Shown: in pieces, positions 11,592 to 23,190 of the stretch
How the letters are laid out: the number at the start of each line of letters is the position of its first letter
Numbering within the stretch: position 1 is the stretch's first letter
NCBI GenBank assembly: GCA_050084515.1
Contig: CM114271.1
Span: 40,238,001 to 40,302,000, forward strand
Origin: Blasia pusilla
Taxonomy: Eukaryota > Marchantiophyta > Marchantiopsida > Blasiales
Direction of reading: 5' to 3'
Length of the DNA stretch: 64,000 bases
Position numbers and translations under genes: made by a program
Notes under the pieces: model-generated
What the model was told of the DNA's origin: nothing
Seen by the model: only the letters and a program-made list of their open reading frames with translations
Database searches by the model: none

Positions 11592-13683
11592 CTACAGATT
11601 CAACCAAAAAGCTTCATAATCATCCATTTTCCCCTCTAAGGCAATCCTAAGAACAACATCCAAATGTTTTTTCATTAATCTATTCCTACTTTTAGTCTTA
11701 ATCACATTATGAACAGAGAAGGATCTCTCACAAATAGTAGTACTAACATATTGTACCCTAGCAATGTTGGCTAAAATGAGCAAGTTAGAGAAATTATATT
11801 GCAAGGATGGGCCCCAACTTACCATAGCCCATAAGTTGTTGAAGTTTCGATCTTTCCACTTTATGGTGGCAATGAGCTTAAATGATTGAAACTCTTGTTT
11901 CACAACTCCTACACTCACTAAAGAAGGCTGCAAGTGACCTTTGAAGGATAAATCCCTTCCAAAATGTGCACAAAGGTCATCCAATTCCTTACAACCCCAA
12001 CTTTTTAGTCCCACTTGCCTTGAAGGCATATGTACAGGATTCATTATCCTCATAACACTAATAAAATTGTTAACCTTGAACCAATATTGTAAAGCTACCG
12101 TAAACACTCTCAGCAAATTTTTTTTGAAATAATAAGGCAGCCTCTAGATCCTTCTCCATCCGATCCCTCAATATTTCTGTGTTATGGAACTTTCGGCCCC
12201 TAATTTCAAATTGTAAACGTTTCAAATACTCCCATGGAGGACCAAAGTTGGGTAGAATATGATAACCTGTTGCTTCAGAGAAAGTAGAAGCACTCAAATC
12301 AGGGTTCTCCATCACAAAATTCATTGTTGTGGAAGCTATTTCAGAAGTCACAATACTACCTATGGTACTAGCATCTACAAACTTATATTGAAACACCTTA
12401 TTTAAGTTAGCAAGAAGAAACAAAATTTCTGCCAAAAATACAGTTGATAGATCATTGGAAATGATCTCAGTTTGTCATATAAATTGGCAATATTACCATC
12501 ATCTTTAGAGGAGGAGATATCTCTCAAATATGTAAGGAAGGATTCCAATGAGTCACATAGAGTAGTAACAACCTGTAAACGTGATAACCAGAGAATTTTA
12601 TGATACCTCCTCATCACCTTCTTAGAATCGTTCAACCTCTCTTGCAAAGTTGCAAGACCATAATTCCTCTTAGAAGACCTTCTAAAATATCTAGCTAGCG
12701 CTATTGCATTCAAGATTGAATGTACTTCTATAGATAAATCTTTACACTCTACACCTGTTGCTGTTGTTAAAGCAGCGATGTTTGTCCTACGCGCCACACA
12801 ATCCACAGACAACATAAATTGATTTACCTTTTTTTTCAACTGAGAGACTACTCCATTCTGACTTCCTACCATAGTGGAAGCTCTATCATATCCAAAGGCT
12901 ACCATTTTTGAGTCCTGAATCCTTTATCAACTCCAACAAATTGTTAGTGATTGCATTTGAATATTTCTCTGGACATTGTAGCAATCCTATAAAAGAACTC
13001 TTCACCTGACCCATCTAAGGAGGTTGCAAAGACAACGAGGTGTCCAGTAACAAATATATCTATGGACTCGTCAATCATTATCCCAAAGAAAGGAGATTGT
13101 TGCACTTTAGAAAGGTTCCTCCTAAGAAGAACCTGGCTAATATAATAACACATATCAGCACAACTTTTTCATCTTGGTACAAGTCATGGGTTTTAGGTGC
13201 ATTCACAGAAATCACTAACTTACATAGATTTGAGAACTTTGCAAATGGCAAGGCTTCCTTTGTAATGAAATATGCACATTTGAACAAAGTCAAAAGAGCA
13301 AGATCACAAGTCTGATTTCTAGTGGCTATAGCCTTGGCCATGGATCTGTTCCCTACATTCGCAGTCCATGCAAGCTTCATGTGTATGTTTGATTTACCAT
13401 GATCTTTGAAGGCCAAAACCTTACAGTTAATGGTGCCATCCCTAGCAAAGGAGCTTTTCCCCTTACCATGTCTACAAACTTTGCAAAAAATCCTACTAGA
13501 TTCTACATGTTCTATCCAATTGAACAAGGTATACCAAACATCCTTCCAAGCCAGTCTGTTTTTCTCACTACAACTTATCGAAGGGGTATTCGATTTGTCC
13601 CCTTCTCTCCCATGCAATGATCCTGATCTATTGCTATCCTCTGCAAAATCTTGACTAACTTCCTTATTTAGCATCTCATACAT
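11592..13683 (-). pseudogene. hAT-superfamily transposase remnant (TTF zinc finger, DUF4371, hAT dimerisation)
   Basis: Minus-strand fragments run in order. From 13683 there is a TTF-type zinc-finger region (IFCKVCRHGKGKSSF). Around 13100 comes SPFFGIMIDESIDIFVTGHL, typical of the DUF4371 family. At 12905-12402 is the catalytic-fold middle (GYDRASTMVGSQNGVVSQL). The end at 11592-11800 carries ICERSFSVHNVIKTKSRNRL, the hAT C-terminal dimerisation motif. Frameshifts near 13150, 12920, 12420 and 12100 break the frame, so the gene is dead. Plant proteins of this type are usually annotated as zinc finger MYM-like or hAT transposases. I did not recognise terminal inverted repeats or an 8-bp target duplication. 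Confidence 0.88.
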
Positions 13684-14300
13684 AATTCCTTGCTCGTAGC
13701 CATATAGAGGCTCAGAGATTTCAGAACTATGATGTAGATACTAAAATATGGTGTAAAAGACCTATTGTATTCTAAGTGCAAGATATTTGCAACAATGCTC
13801 TTCACTGAAGTAACCCAAACCCTAGGCTCAACCCTAAGAGAAACTATAAGCAAAGCCGTGCAAGCTGCACAACATAAACGTGTCACTTACTAGGTGCTAA
13901 AGAAATAAGGAAGCTCAAGGAGGTGTAGATCTGAAGCGTCTTGCAAACCTCAAAAGTTGGCTAGAAAAAAGTGGCAGATAATGCAATGTGTTATTGAACA
14001 CACTAAGATCTAGCATCAACATGCATGAAACATCGTCACGGGTGGAAAAGTAACTCCAAGAGGCTATGGGTGGCAAAGTAACTCCAACGGGCTACGAGGG
14101 AGGCTCCATGAAGACTCTCGGAGACATCCTAAGGTCCCTTATCGTGGCTCAGATTCATGTATAGATTGGAGAGTTCGGACACCAGAGCGGCGGAGACTAA
14201 AACCTGCAGCGGAGAGTGAACGAGGAAGCGCACAAACATGAAGATTTGAGCATGTAAGATGAATATAGCAAACCGAGCAGAGGAATGGAGATTATGAACT
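13684..14300. other. Non-coding spacer between hAT remnant and gypsy copy 2
   Basis: No gene seen. A short duplicated unit of about 38 bases (gggtggaaaagtaactccaa and gggtggcaaagtaactccaa) lies at 14039-14095. A segment gagcggcggagact near 14180 recurs at about 24322 beyond the other end of copy 2, which could be an older repeat split by the insertion. Confidence 0.4.
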
Positions 14301-14790
14301 TGTCACGTCTCTTAGGATAGATCGGTGAGATCTAGTAGAGCGCCTTCATGAGTAGCGGAGGACAAGCTTGGTAGGTCAAGAATGACCTGCTGAGGCCCCG
14401 AGAAACGTGAGAGAGCAGGCTTCCCCCTCGTTTCGGCTCATTTGGAGCCATATTGAGGAACTTACTATTTTAGATAAGTACCATTTTGAGTATGTGATCG
14501 ACTTTATATTTTTGGTAAGTGTCCCTTGACCTCCTACATGAGGTCAAGAGCCAAGGAGGTGACTTGGGAGCATAGGTAACCATGGAGAGAGCTTGGGAGA
14601 GGGGAGGGATATACCTCAAGGAGAGAGAGCTCGAGAGCTCATTCTTTCTTTGTTGAACCTCTTGGCATGAGGCGGCGGAGCTATGGTCTTGAGCTAGAGA
14701 GTGGGTTTGGTTTGACATTGAGAGAGACATGTGAGAGTGCACATATGTGAGAACTATGGTGTTGTGAGAGAGATTGGATCTTATTTTACA
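14301..14790 (+). repeat. 5' LTR block of gypsy copy 2
   Basis: Begins TGTCACGTCTCTTAGG and ends TTATTTTACA, 490 bp, matching the reverse complement of 7997-8475. It is followed at 14791 by leader sequence (aacaaagaatgag...). No tRNA-Met type primer site (TGGTATCAGAGC) was seen directly after it. Confidence 0.8.
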
Positions 14791-16111
14791 AACAAAGAAT
14801 GAGTGAGTGAGAGAGCTTCACGAGGGAGCTTGCTGGTCACTCGCTCGTTTTGCACGTTGGGGATTGTATTCCCCGTTCAGCGGTTCATGGGAGTGCTCAC
14901 CGGAGCAAGAGCCGCTTAGTTGTGATGTTTCCTTTGCCGATTTTTCGTGTGGAAAAGTGGTGCGCGGAAGCGCTGACCAATTTTTGATAGGGATTGAGTA
15001 TGGGGGCGGATTGCCCCATGCCGGTGCTCTGAGAGCACCATGTAGCTTGCTGATTTGTGTTCTCACATGTTGTACATTTTCGTTGGGAGAAATCAACACG
15101 GAAGCGCTGCCGAATTATGTGTAGGAGAGAGAGACATTTTGTTTTATGACAATCCCCACATGTTTTTACTTGGATGTTCGATTCCAAATATTTTTTGATG
15201 CTCTCGTAGATCGTGAAGCTTTGCACGCTTTGGAATAAACGGTGCAATTTGGAGTTGCAAGAAACAAGTTATGATCAATCTTGCAAAAGTGCCATTGCTA
15301 GGTGATTTTTAGGGTTAAATCGTTCAAACCCTTACCCAGCCGCCACGGCGGCGGCGGCCGTCGCCGTGAGAGTCAGCATCAAAAATCCGCCGTCAATGGT
15401 CATTGGTCAACCGTCAAAATCAACGGTCAACCGTCACTGTCAACGATCCACCGTCGGCTGTTGATGTCGCCTAGCGCTCCACTGAGCCGCATTCGGCCGT
15501 TGTCCACCCTTTTGTTGTTATTGCCGCCATTACGGAGTGGAGGGTCTTCCATGACCATCATTGATTCTGCAACTTGCGCCGCATATGCTGCCGAGTGCCG
15601 TGCTGTTTGTAGCGGTTCCGTTCCGCCAGTGCCGCACCGGATCGTTGGACCTGCACCTCACATCGAGGAGGTTTGAGCAACGTCAGTACGAGAGGAGTAC
15701 GACTTGCTGATTGGAGGAGTTGTCTTCATGATCGAGTTGGGGTCGAGATTTGCAGTTGCCGAGGAGCGATATCGATATTATTGTCAGGTTACCCATTATG
15801 GTCTCTGACCTTGCACGTGTGAGGGATTTCCGGATATTGGGAAGTTATTTGGGATATTAGGTTTCGTGCTGATGCTAGTAGCATCGATGATGTATGGGTT
15901 TAGGGGACATAGATCTGTGTGGGATGTCCAGAGTTGAGGATGGTTTGTCGATGAGACAATAGATTGATTGATTTTCCGCACCACGCTGCTTGTTGCCACA
16001 CAACACACGTCTCAGTGAGAGAGTGGAGATTGAGTTCCGCATGTTTAGTTTGAGTGATTGAGGGATTACTCGCGAGATTGAGAGTGATAATGTGAGAGGG
16101 GCACGAGGGCC
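14791..16111 (+). repeat. 5' leader of gypsy copy 2 with minisatellite
   Basis: Non-coding leader shared with copies 1 and 3. At about 15395-15470 there are repeated ggtcaaccgtc and caacggtcaaccgtc units. Short open frames inside it show no recognisable domain. Confidence 0.7.
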
Positions 16112-17585
16112 ATCACCGCGTCCTTTCAGGATTTTGAGAGGCGAGGTAGTGGATTTGAGAGTAGCTCTGGAGGGTTTACCCGGAGTGGTGCGAGGTTTCG
16201 AGGGTCTCCACGTGAGAGACCACCTCGATCTCCTTCTGTGTTATCTTCAGACGAGGGGGAGCATATAGAGGAGTGTGTTAGTGATCCACCGTACACATTG
16301 AGTGGTCCTACCAGTTGGGCATACGAGATGGAAGACCGGGGTAGAGGATTGCGTAGGTTTTTGGGTGCTGTAGGCACTATAGATCTACACGACTTTATTG
16401 CGGAGTTTAGGAGTTGGTGTGACTCACAGCGGGCCAGGAACTCTAGAGAGTTCGACCCATTTACAGCATGGAACGGTATGTTCCAACATTTAGAGGGGCC
16501 TCCCATGGACGATTACCATGAGTTCTCCCATAGATATGCCCAGGAGATTGAGGCATGGCGACTCTACTACGACCCACACTAAGTGTCATGGACGGAGCCA
16601 TTCCCAGATGAGGAGGAGGAGTCAAGAGAGGCTACTTCCTCTTCCACTAGTGATGTTTTAGGAGGGGTCACTCGCACTAGAGCAGTTGCATCATCTAGTC
16701 GGGTTCGTCCCAGGTTCAACCACGTGGTTGAGTTCTTCGCTGAGTTGAGGGCAAGCTACCAAGGGCTACGGACGGAGAAGTTGCGGAGCATCCATGACTT
16801 CCAGAGGCGCATGGGTGAGAGTTTGCGTGAGCCTTACACTCGCTTGCACCGGTTGATCAACGTCACTCAGGGGATGACAGAGGCTCAGGAAATCCAATCA
16901 TGGTACGTGATGTTGGACCGGACCCTGCAGACACGGTATGAACACGTTGAGAGATGTTTTTAGGATTGCCGAGAACGTTGACCGCAACATGGCGGAGGAG
17001 AGCGTAGCCACCACGGGTTCTCGGCGAGAGCAGTCACGATTGTGTGCACCACCTGTGCAACAACGTGGACTCCGAGATAGGTTGACTGTGGCACCACGAG
17101 CTCAGGGAGGATACCGGGAGGCCGTGCCACAAAGACCTGCGCCTTTATATGCGGCTCAGCAGCAGCCACCTATTCTTACTTGTTGGTCATGTGGTGAAGC
17201 CCATGATCAGCGCGATTGCACTCGTCAGGGTCACGGACGTGTGCCTCAACATGGAGGAGGAGATGGCGCTGCACCAGGAGGTTATAAGTGTGTCTATTGT
17301 TAGAGGTATGGTCATACACGCGCCAAGTGTTTAAGTTTACATCCTGAGTTATGTTCGGACCGAGGGCTAGAGAGGGCACCAAAGCGAGTAGCCGGTCCGG
17401 GTGGAGCTAGAGATCGTGCATCAGGTGGTCCCTTTGGGGGACGAGGAGCTCGAGTTGCCCGACAGGGTGGTGGAGCTGGCCGTGGAGGAGGTAGAGTACC
17501 ACCACCTAGACGCGCTGAGGGAAACACTGGACGTGAGGCTGGGATGGCTGCTCAGATATAGCAACTACAAGAGCAGATTGCCACT
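16112..17585 (+). pseudogene. gag of gypsy copy 2 with two zinc knuckles
   Basis: From 16112 the frame reads QDFERRGSGFE, then a Ser/Arg-rich stretch, GTIDLHDFIAEFRSW, MFQHLEGPPMDDYHEFSH and IHDFQRRMGESLREPYTRL. A TAA at 16580-16582 replaces a Tyr codon kept in copy 1, and a small deletion near 16940 shifts the frame. The nucleocapsid has CWSCGEAHDQRDC (17181-17219; spacing CX2CX3HX4C, one shorter than usual) and a second knuckle at 17289-17330 (CX2CX4HX4C) split by TAG at 17301. The ATG start seen in copy 3 is ATC here. Confidence 0.85.
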
Positions 17586-18872
17586 ATGGCATTGAGGTTA
17601 CCCGATGCCGGATCCGTGGCATCGATATCATATGGAGCAGCCAGAGATATGGAGGATCTTGGTTGGATGGGTAGGGTTGCCCAGATGGAGGCCGCCGTAG
17701 TTGTGATGCGTGGAGCAGCCGTAGAGTTGGATCCACAGCGAGGGCAAGCCAGAAAAGAGACAAGGCTTCCTCAGTCTTTCACATTGTCCAAAGCGTTGAG
17801 GACCCCATCGATGGGTCGTCATCAAAGTTCATGGAGAGTTGGTGATGTTGTTGGTGTGCAGGCATAGAGGGCGATGGGAGAAGCAAGTGCGACGACTCCT
17901 ATTGTTGATGCTCAGGAGGGGCATATGTCGAGCACATTGTTGGGGGCAGCCACCGTTGTGTATCGCACTTCTTTATTTTCTACTCTCGATGTTATGACGT
18001 TGGGGGGTACGCCGGCCGAGGCTTTTCAGTTGGCCGCTTCACTATGTGAGCGCGGAGTTGGAGTTCCTGCATCACGTTGAGAGGTGATTGCAGAGGAGGT
18101 GATGGACCTGCCTTTGGAGCGGATGCTCGGGCCTTCCATGTCAGATTCATGGCAAGCTGCGACTACTAGGATGGCGAAGAAGCCCGCTAGACCCGCGATA
18201 GAGCGTGCCATGGCTTCTCCTGGTGTTGTATTGCTGGATAAGCGAGGAGAGGTCTTCCAGTTAGTGAGTCCCGAAGGTAGAGCTTTTAGTCCGCAATGCA
18301 TCTTGTTGGATTCAGGAGCGCAACCCCTGATGTTGGGGAAAGAATCATTCAGACGATTGGGCTTGACGAGAGCCGATGTGGAGCCTTGTCCATTCCGGAT
18401 ACAGACATCCTTGGGTGGAGCGAGTACCACACAATATATCCCCCGACAGGAGGCCATGGTGAGGATTCGCCGGGGACATCCTACAAATGAGTCCATGGTG
18501 CGAGCCAAGGCGATAGTGACTGATGCAGAGTCCTATAACGTCTTGGTTGGTGGAGTTGTGTTATACCCGATGGGGTTTTCCCTGGATTACTCAGAGGAGT
18601 CAGCGTCCTACAGACCAGGACGGTAGTAAGGTGATGGGAGCCTTAGCTCATTACCCGTTCGATTCACAGGTGCAATGATCGAGCGACGGCTAAGAGAGGT
18701 GGCGACCTTAGCAGCATTTAGCAGTGCCATCACTTGGCCTAGTGGTTTGATTGAGGGACATGTCCATGCAGAGGATACTCCCGTTCCTGAAATTTCTATG
18801 GAGAGGAGTGTTATGGTAGGCGCATCATTTCGTGGAGGAGAGGTGTCGTTGTGGGGCTCGACTGAGGAGCTT
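17586..18872 (+). pseudogene. aspartic protease and linkers of gypsy copy 2
   Basis: The frame opening at 17586 encodes a long linker and then ILLDSGAQPLML (about 18301-18336), the retropepsin DSG active site, followed by a typical protease end (ESYNVLVGGVVLYPMGF). After a stop near 18626, the segment beginning MIERRLREVATLAAF (18675) leads without a frame change into the methyltransferase. TAG at about 17868 and TGA at about 18078 are additional lesions. Confidence 0.85.
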
Positions 18873-19991
18873 CAACGATTGGCAGATGAGCACGTGCAGA
18901 GCGGGTGGAGCGAGGCGTTTGCACCGGAGCATGACGGGTCTAAGGAACCCGAGGTAGCAGGGAGTACTAGGATGACACCCTTGGATACCACACCCATTGT
19001 GTGGTGTATCTCGGAGGAGGGTATTTGAGTGTTAGATCTCTTTGGAGGGATTAGCACCGAGTTAGCTGATGTTTTGCAGGCAGGGGTGCGAGTGCAACAG
19101 TACATGTATGTGGAGATTGATGATGTTGCAAGGCATGCTTCACTTCACCATGTGGCACTGTTACGCCTCCGTTTTCCAGACTTGTTGTCTATGTCCACCA
19201 TTCAGGGTCACCAGAGTTCCCTACTGAGGGACATTTCATTGTTGGGGGCATATGACTTGGAGCGGGTAGGGACCATAGACCTAGTCATTGCTAGTTGGCC
19301 GTGTTAGGGCCAATCGAGTGCTGGACGAGATAGCGGGTTAACTGACACTCGAGCCAGGTTGTTTTGGGAGATGATGTGGATCTTGCGACATTTACAAGAG
19401 CATCAATCTCGTTCTCTAGCATACATTTTGGAGAATGTGCCAATTTTGGGCGATTCAAGGTCCCGCGTGGTGATGAGTGTACATCAGGTGCATGCATGGT
19501 TTAGCTCAGCAGTGTTGTTAAATGCGGCGAGTGTTGGTTCACGAGCACATCGCCCGCGTCTTTGGTGGACCAACTTGGTACCACACGAGGTGTTACCGAG
19601 GGCATATGCGAGAATGGAGCATCCCTCCAATTTGTTGGTGGATTCTATATTGGATCCGGGTCGTCGATCACAAGCAGTGAGGCACGATGATCGACCGTTG
19701 TTGATTGTGGTGAACAGGATTGGCAGGCCACAGGCAGCCTTTCCCATATTGGTGAGTTTTCCCGCTTCATATGCATTCAAGGAGGCCGGAGGTGGCTTGG
19801 TTTGGGATGACCAAGTACAGAGGTTGGTGGAGCCCAACCCCGATAAGCGAGAGCGAGCGATGGGATTCCCCATAGGAGTGACTACAATACCGTCACTATC
19901 AGAGGCATTGCGACGTCATGTCTTGGGTTAGGCGATGGATCTGAACTTCTTGACATGGATTTTCAACTTAGGAGTAGCTGAGTAGCGTTTT
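18873..19991 (+). pseudogene. Retrotransposon-borne C5-cytosine DNA methyltransferase domain (broken)
   Basis: Motifs appear in linear order. Motif I is LDLFGGIST (19032-19058); motif II is YVEID. Motif IV is DLVIASWPC then TAG then GQSSAGR (stop at 19305-19307, directly after the catalytic Cys). ARLFWEMMWILRHL follows, then motif VI ILENVP (around 19431), motif VIII AHRPRLWWTNL (around 19548), and motif X AMGFP (around 19860) with SEALRRHVLG, closed by TAG at 19929. Such enzymes methylate cytosine C5 in DNA with AdoMet. The order excludes the permuted DRM type, and no chromodomain is inserted as in CMT enzymes; several stretches resemble DNMT3, but the subfamily is uncertain. It shares frame with the protease (upstream) and RT (downstream), so it was part of the polyprotein. 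Stops at 19026, 19305 and 19929 kill this copy. Confidence 0.9.
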
Positions 19992-21273
19992 TTGAGGATG
20001 CGACAGATCACCGCTGTTGCGTTGGTGAGCCCCATGCCTACCGAGACGGTTAAGGCAACGGCTGGGGGCGAGATCCGAGGAGATCAACACACCAGGGGTG
20101 ATCGGAAGAGACACCCTTGGACTTCTTGGGATGTTTTGCAGGTACACGAGGAGATGATAGGCACAACATCAAGTGTGGTTTCAGATACTACATGTGGAGA
20201 TGAGAGTTCTATTGTCTGAGACGGAGTTGCACCATAGCAACCACCGACACCTGCGCCAGAGAGTCCTACCGTAGTCACGATGGAGACTTGGGAGCCAGAT
20301 ATGGGCCCTAAGTTGACAGGAGGAGAGCGGCGCCAGATACACCAATTCCTTAGGAGTTATAGGAGGTGTTTTGCATTTAGTATGCATGATTTGGGTACGC
20401 TGAAGGGTCCAGGGATCCGCATTGAGTGGTCGAGTGACACGCTGATCTTCCGACAACCCTACAGGTGCAGTGACATGGAGAGGGCTCTGATTCAGAGTAG
20501 GAGCCAGGACTTGGTTGGAGCAGGACTAGTCGAGATGTTGCATGGAGAGTATGCATCTGCCACTATCATGCCCGCCAAGAAGGATGTGCATGGAAACTGG
20601 ACGGATAGGCGAAAGTGTGGAGATTACCGACTTATCAATCGGCAGACGAAGTCCGATAGGTATGCCATGCCCACCCTTGAGGAGATCTTTCATGCAATTG
20701 GGCATGCAAAGGTCTTTAGTTCATTGGATTTACGATCCGGATACCATGAGTTGCCTATCAGATTGGAGGACAGGCAAAAGACGGCATTTTGGGGTATCGA
20801 TCCTCACGGGAAGGATTGTTTGTACCAGTGGCGGTTCTTACCATTCGGGTTAAAGAACGCCCCCGACTGAGTTTGAGAGGGTCATGGATAGGATCTTGGC
20901 AGGTCTAGAATTTGCTAGGTGTTATATTGATGCAATCGTAGTCTTTAGCGCCACGGTTGAGGAGCATGAGCGACATCTAGAGGAGATGTTTCGACGATTG
21001 CAGTTACATGGGCTGAAGCTACATCCAGGCAAATGCAAGTTCTTCTACGACCAGATTGAGTACTTGGGTCATACAATATACCCTGGGGGCCTTGGTGTGC
21101 AACAGACGAAGGTAGGGGCTATTTCACGCAATCCACGCCCTACAGATGTGAGCCGCGTTCGTGCATTCATCGGATTGGCCAACTACTATCGGCGGTACGT
21201 CAAGGGGTTCAGTTCGATTGCAAAGCCACTGACCTTGCTGACCAAGGTGGATCATGAGTGGCACGGGGGATGA
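19992..21273 (+). pseudogene. reverse transcriptase of gypsy copy 2
   Basis: The frame from 20280 contains MHDLGTLKGPGIRIE, FRQPYRCSDMERAL, AKVFSSLDLRSGYHELPI and YQWRFLPFGLKNAP, the ordered RT blocks of Ty3/gypsy. After a frameshift near 20868 it resumes with CYIDAIVVFSATVEEHE: the catalytic YIDD reads YIDA (Ala codon at 20932-20934), so the copy is inactive even apart from the stops. LHPGKCKFFYDQIEYLGH and FIGLANYYRRYVKGFSS follow. Confidence 0.92.
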
Positions 21274-21735
21274 GCAAGAGCGAGCATTTCAGCTGCTCAA
21301 GGACAGATTGACGTCCGCGCCTATCTTGAGGAGACCGATCAAGGGGCGTCCTTTCTAGTTGCACACAGATTGGAGCATGTTGGGGCTTGGAGCTGTGCTC
21401 ACCCAACATGATGATGAGGGTAGAGAGTTTATGGTGGCTTACGCTAGACGTTCGAACAACATTGCAGAGGCAAAGTACAACTTGTATGAGGGTGAGTGCT
21501 TGGCTGCAGTCTGGGCTGTCGCACATTTCACGTGTTACTTATTCGGCAACCCCTTTACCATCATCACTCATCATCAACCACTACAGTGGTTGATGATGTC
21601 CAACAAGCTTACAGGGAAGCTTGCGAGATGGGCTCTATTGCTGCAGGAGTACGATTTTCAGGTGGTACATAGACCTGGGACGCTCAACCAGGATGCAGAT
21701 GGGCTGAGTCATAACCCATGCCCGAGTCAGTGAGA
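21274..21735 (+). pseudogene. RNase H of gypsy copy 2
   Basis: LHTDWSMLGLGAVLTQHDDEG, then EGECLAAVWAVAHF and the Ty3/gypsy end HRPGTLNQDADGLSHNP. The usual TDHxPL reads THHQPL here. A TAG at 21356-21358 sits directly before LHTDWS, where copy 1 has Gln. Confidence 0.88.
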
Positions 21736-21778
21736 TGCGACTGGAGCTCGATGGCATGGAGAGAGTGATGAGGAGTCA

Positions 21779-23190
21779 GTGCCAGGATGGCACGCGTCAG
21801 CCTTTTTAGGCTTGTTGTCTATGGAGAGCCAGAGTGTGGAGACTTTGATAGCGAGGTCCTTGGATCTTGAGGCCAGTGAGCAGACGACATGTGGCCGAGA
21901 TATTCATGATGATGGAGTAGTCTTGGAGTATGTGCGTACTGGCAACGTTGCGAGCATAGTGGATTCTAGAGAGCGGGATTGGATCCTACAGCGGGCCAGA
22001 CGGTTCCGCTAGGAGGGGAGGCATGTGTTGCGAGTGTGGGAGGATGGTAGAGTGCGTGTAGTGCCTCATCCTTCGCAGAGAGCTCGTTTGGTGCATCATC
22101 CCCACGAGGAGTTGGGTCATTTTGGAGTGAAGCGGACATATAGCTTGCTCCAGATTCAGTATTGGTGGCGAGGCATGCAAACTGACGTTCAGCAGTTTGT
22201 TGCCAGATGCATGGTGTGTGATCGAGTCCGAGCATCGTTCTATGCTCCAACTTTCTAGTTGCATCCACTTCTGATCATGGGTTTAGGTTATAGATGGAGT
22301 TTGGATTTTTTTGAACCTTTGCCTTTGACGGAGCGCCATAATCGTTATGTGTTGGTGATGGTCGAGAACTTCTTGAAGTGGATAGAGTTGGTTGCATTGC
22401 CTGAAAAAGTGAGTGAGGGAGTAGCGTATGCCTTCCTAGATCGAGTGCTGAGTCATTACGGTGCACCAGCTGAGGTGTTGATAGACCACGGTACAGAGTT
22501 CCGCGGGGAGTTTTAGGCCTTGTGCGATCAGGCACTGATCGACCACCGCACTACTTCATGAGATCATCCTAAGGCGGATGGACTAGCGGAGCAGGTTGTG
22601 CACACGGTGAAGAGAGGACTATGCAAGTATGGCTTGTAGAGAGGTCACCTAGGAGATTGGGACCTTCAGTTGCCGTGCTTTGTGATGGGATACAGATTCA
22701 GCAAGCAAGCATCCTTAGCGTCTTTCTCACCGTACTTGTTGCTTTATGGCCGTGAGCCCGATTTACCTGCGGCCGTTCGTCGAGATACTGGTGAGGTGTT
22801 GAACCTTGATGACCCTGATGTAGGGATGCAAGCATGTTGTGAGAGGGCTGAGTTGTTTTGGAGAGTGATGCCCATGGCGTTTGAGAACTTGGCGATTGCG
22901 CAACATCGGGATACGTTGAGGTATGCAACTATTCGGGGAGGTGGTTATCGACCTACTATTCGGAGGTTTCATCAGGGAGACTATATCTACTTGCAGCAGA
23001 CGACACCCACGACATTGGATGTGACTGCAGGGCGCACCATCTTGACAGTGCGTGAGGTTTTGCCATCCGGTGTTCTCTTATTGGAGGGACAAGATGGTAT
23101 GGTTTGGAAGGGCCATGTGCGTAATTGTGCGCCATGTCATCTTCCGAACATTGACGATACAGTTGATCCGAGCTTAGCAATAGTTTCTGC
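21779..23190 (+). pseudogene. integrase of gypsy copy 2
   Basis: One frame with several stops. The HHCC zinc domain is H-x-H at HPHEELGHFGVKRTY (near 22095) with CMVCDRV (near 22210). The catalytic core has WSLDFFEPLP (first Asp), EVLIDHGTEFRGEF (second Asp) and DGLAEQVVHTVKRGL (Glu). The C-terminal part (22670-23190) has FHQGDYIYLQQ and a GPY/F-like barrel region ending in RNCAPCHLPN. TAG codons at 22256, 22514 and 22637 replace Gln codons. No chromodomain follows; a PHD finger does. Confidence 0.9.
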
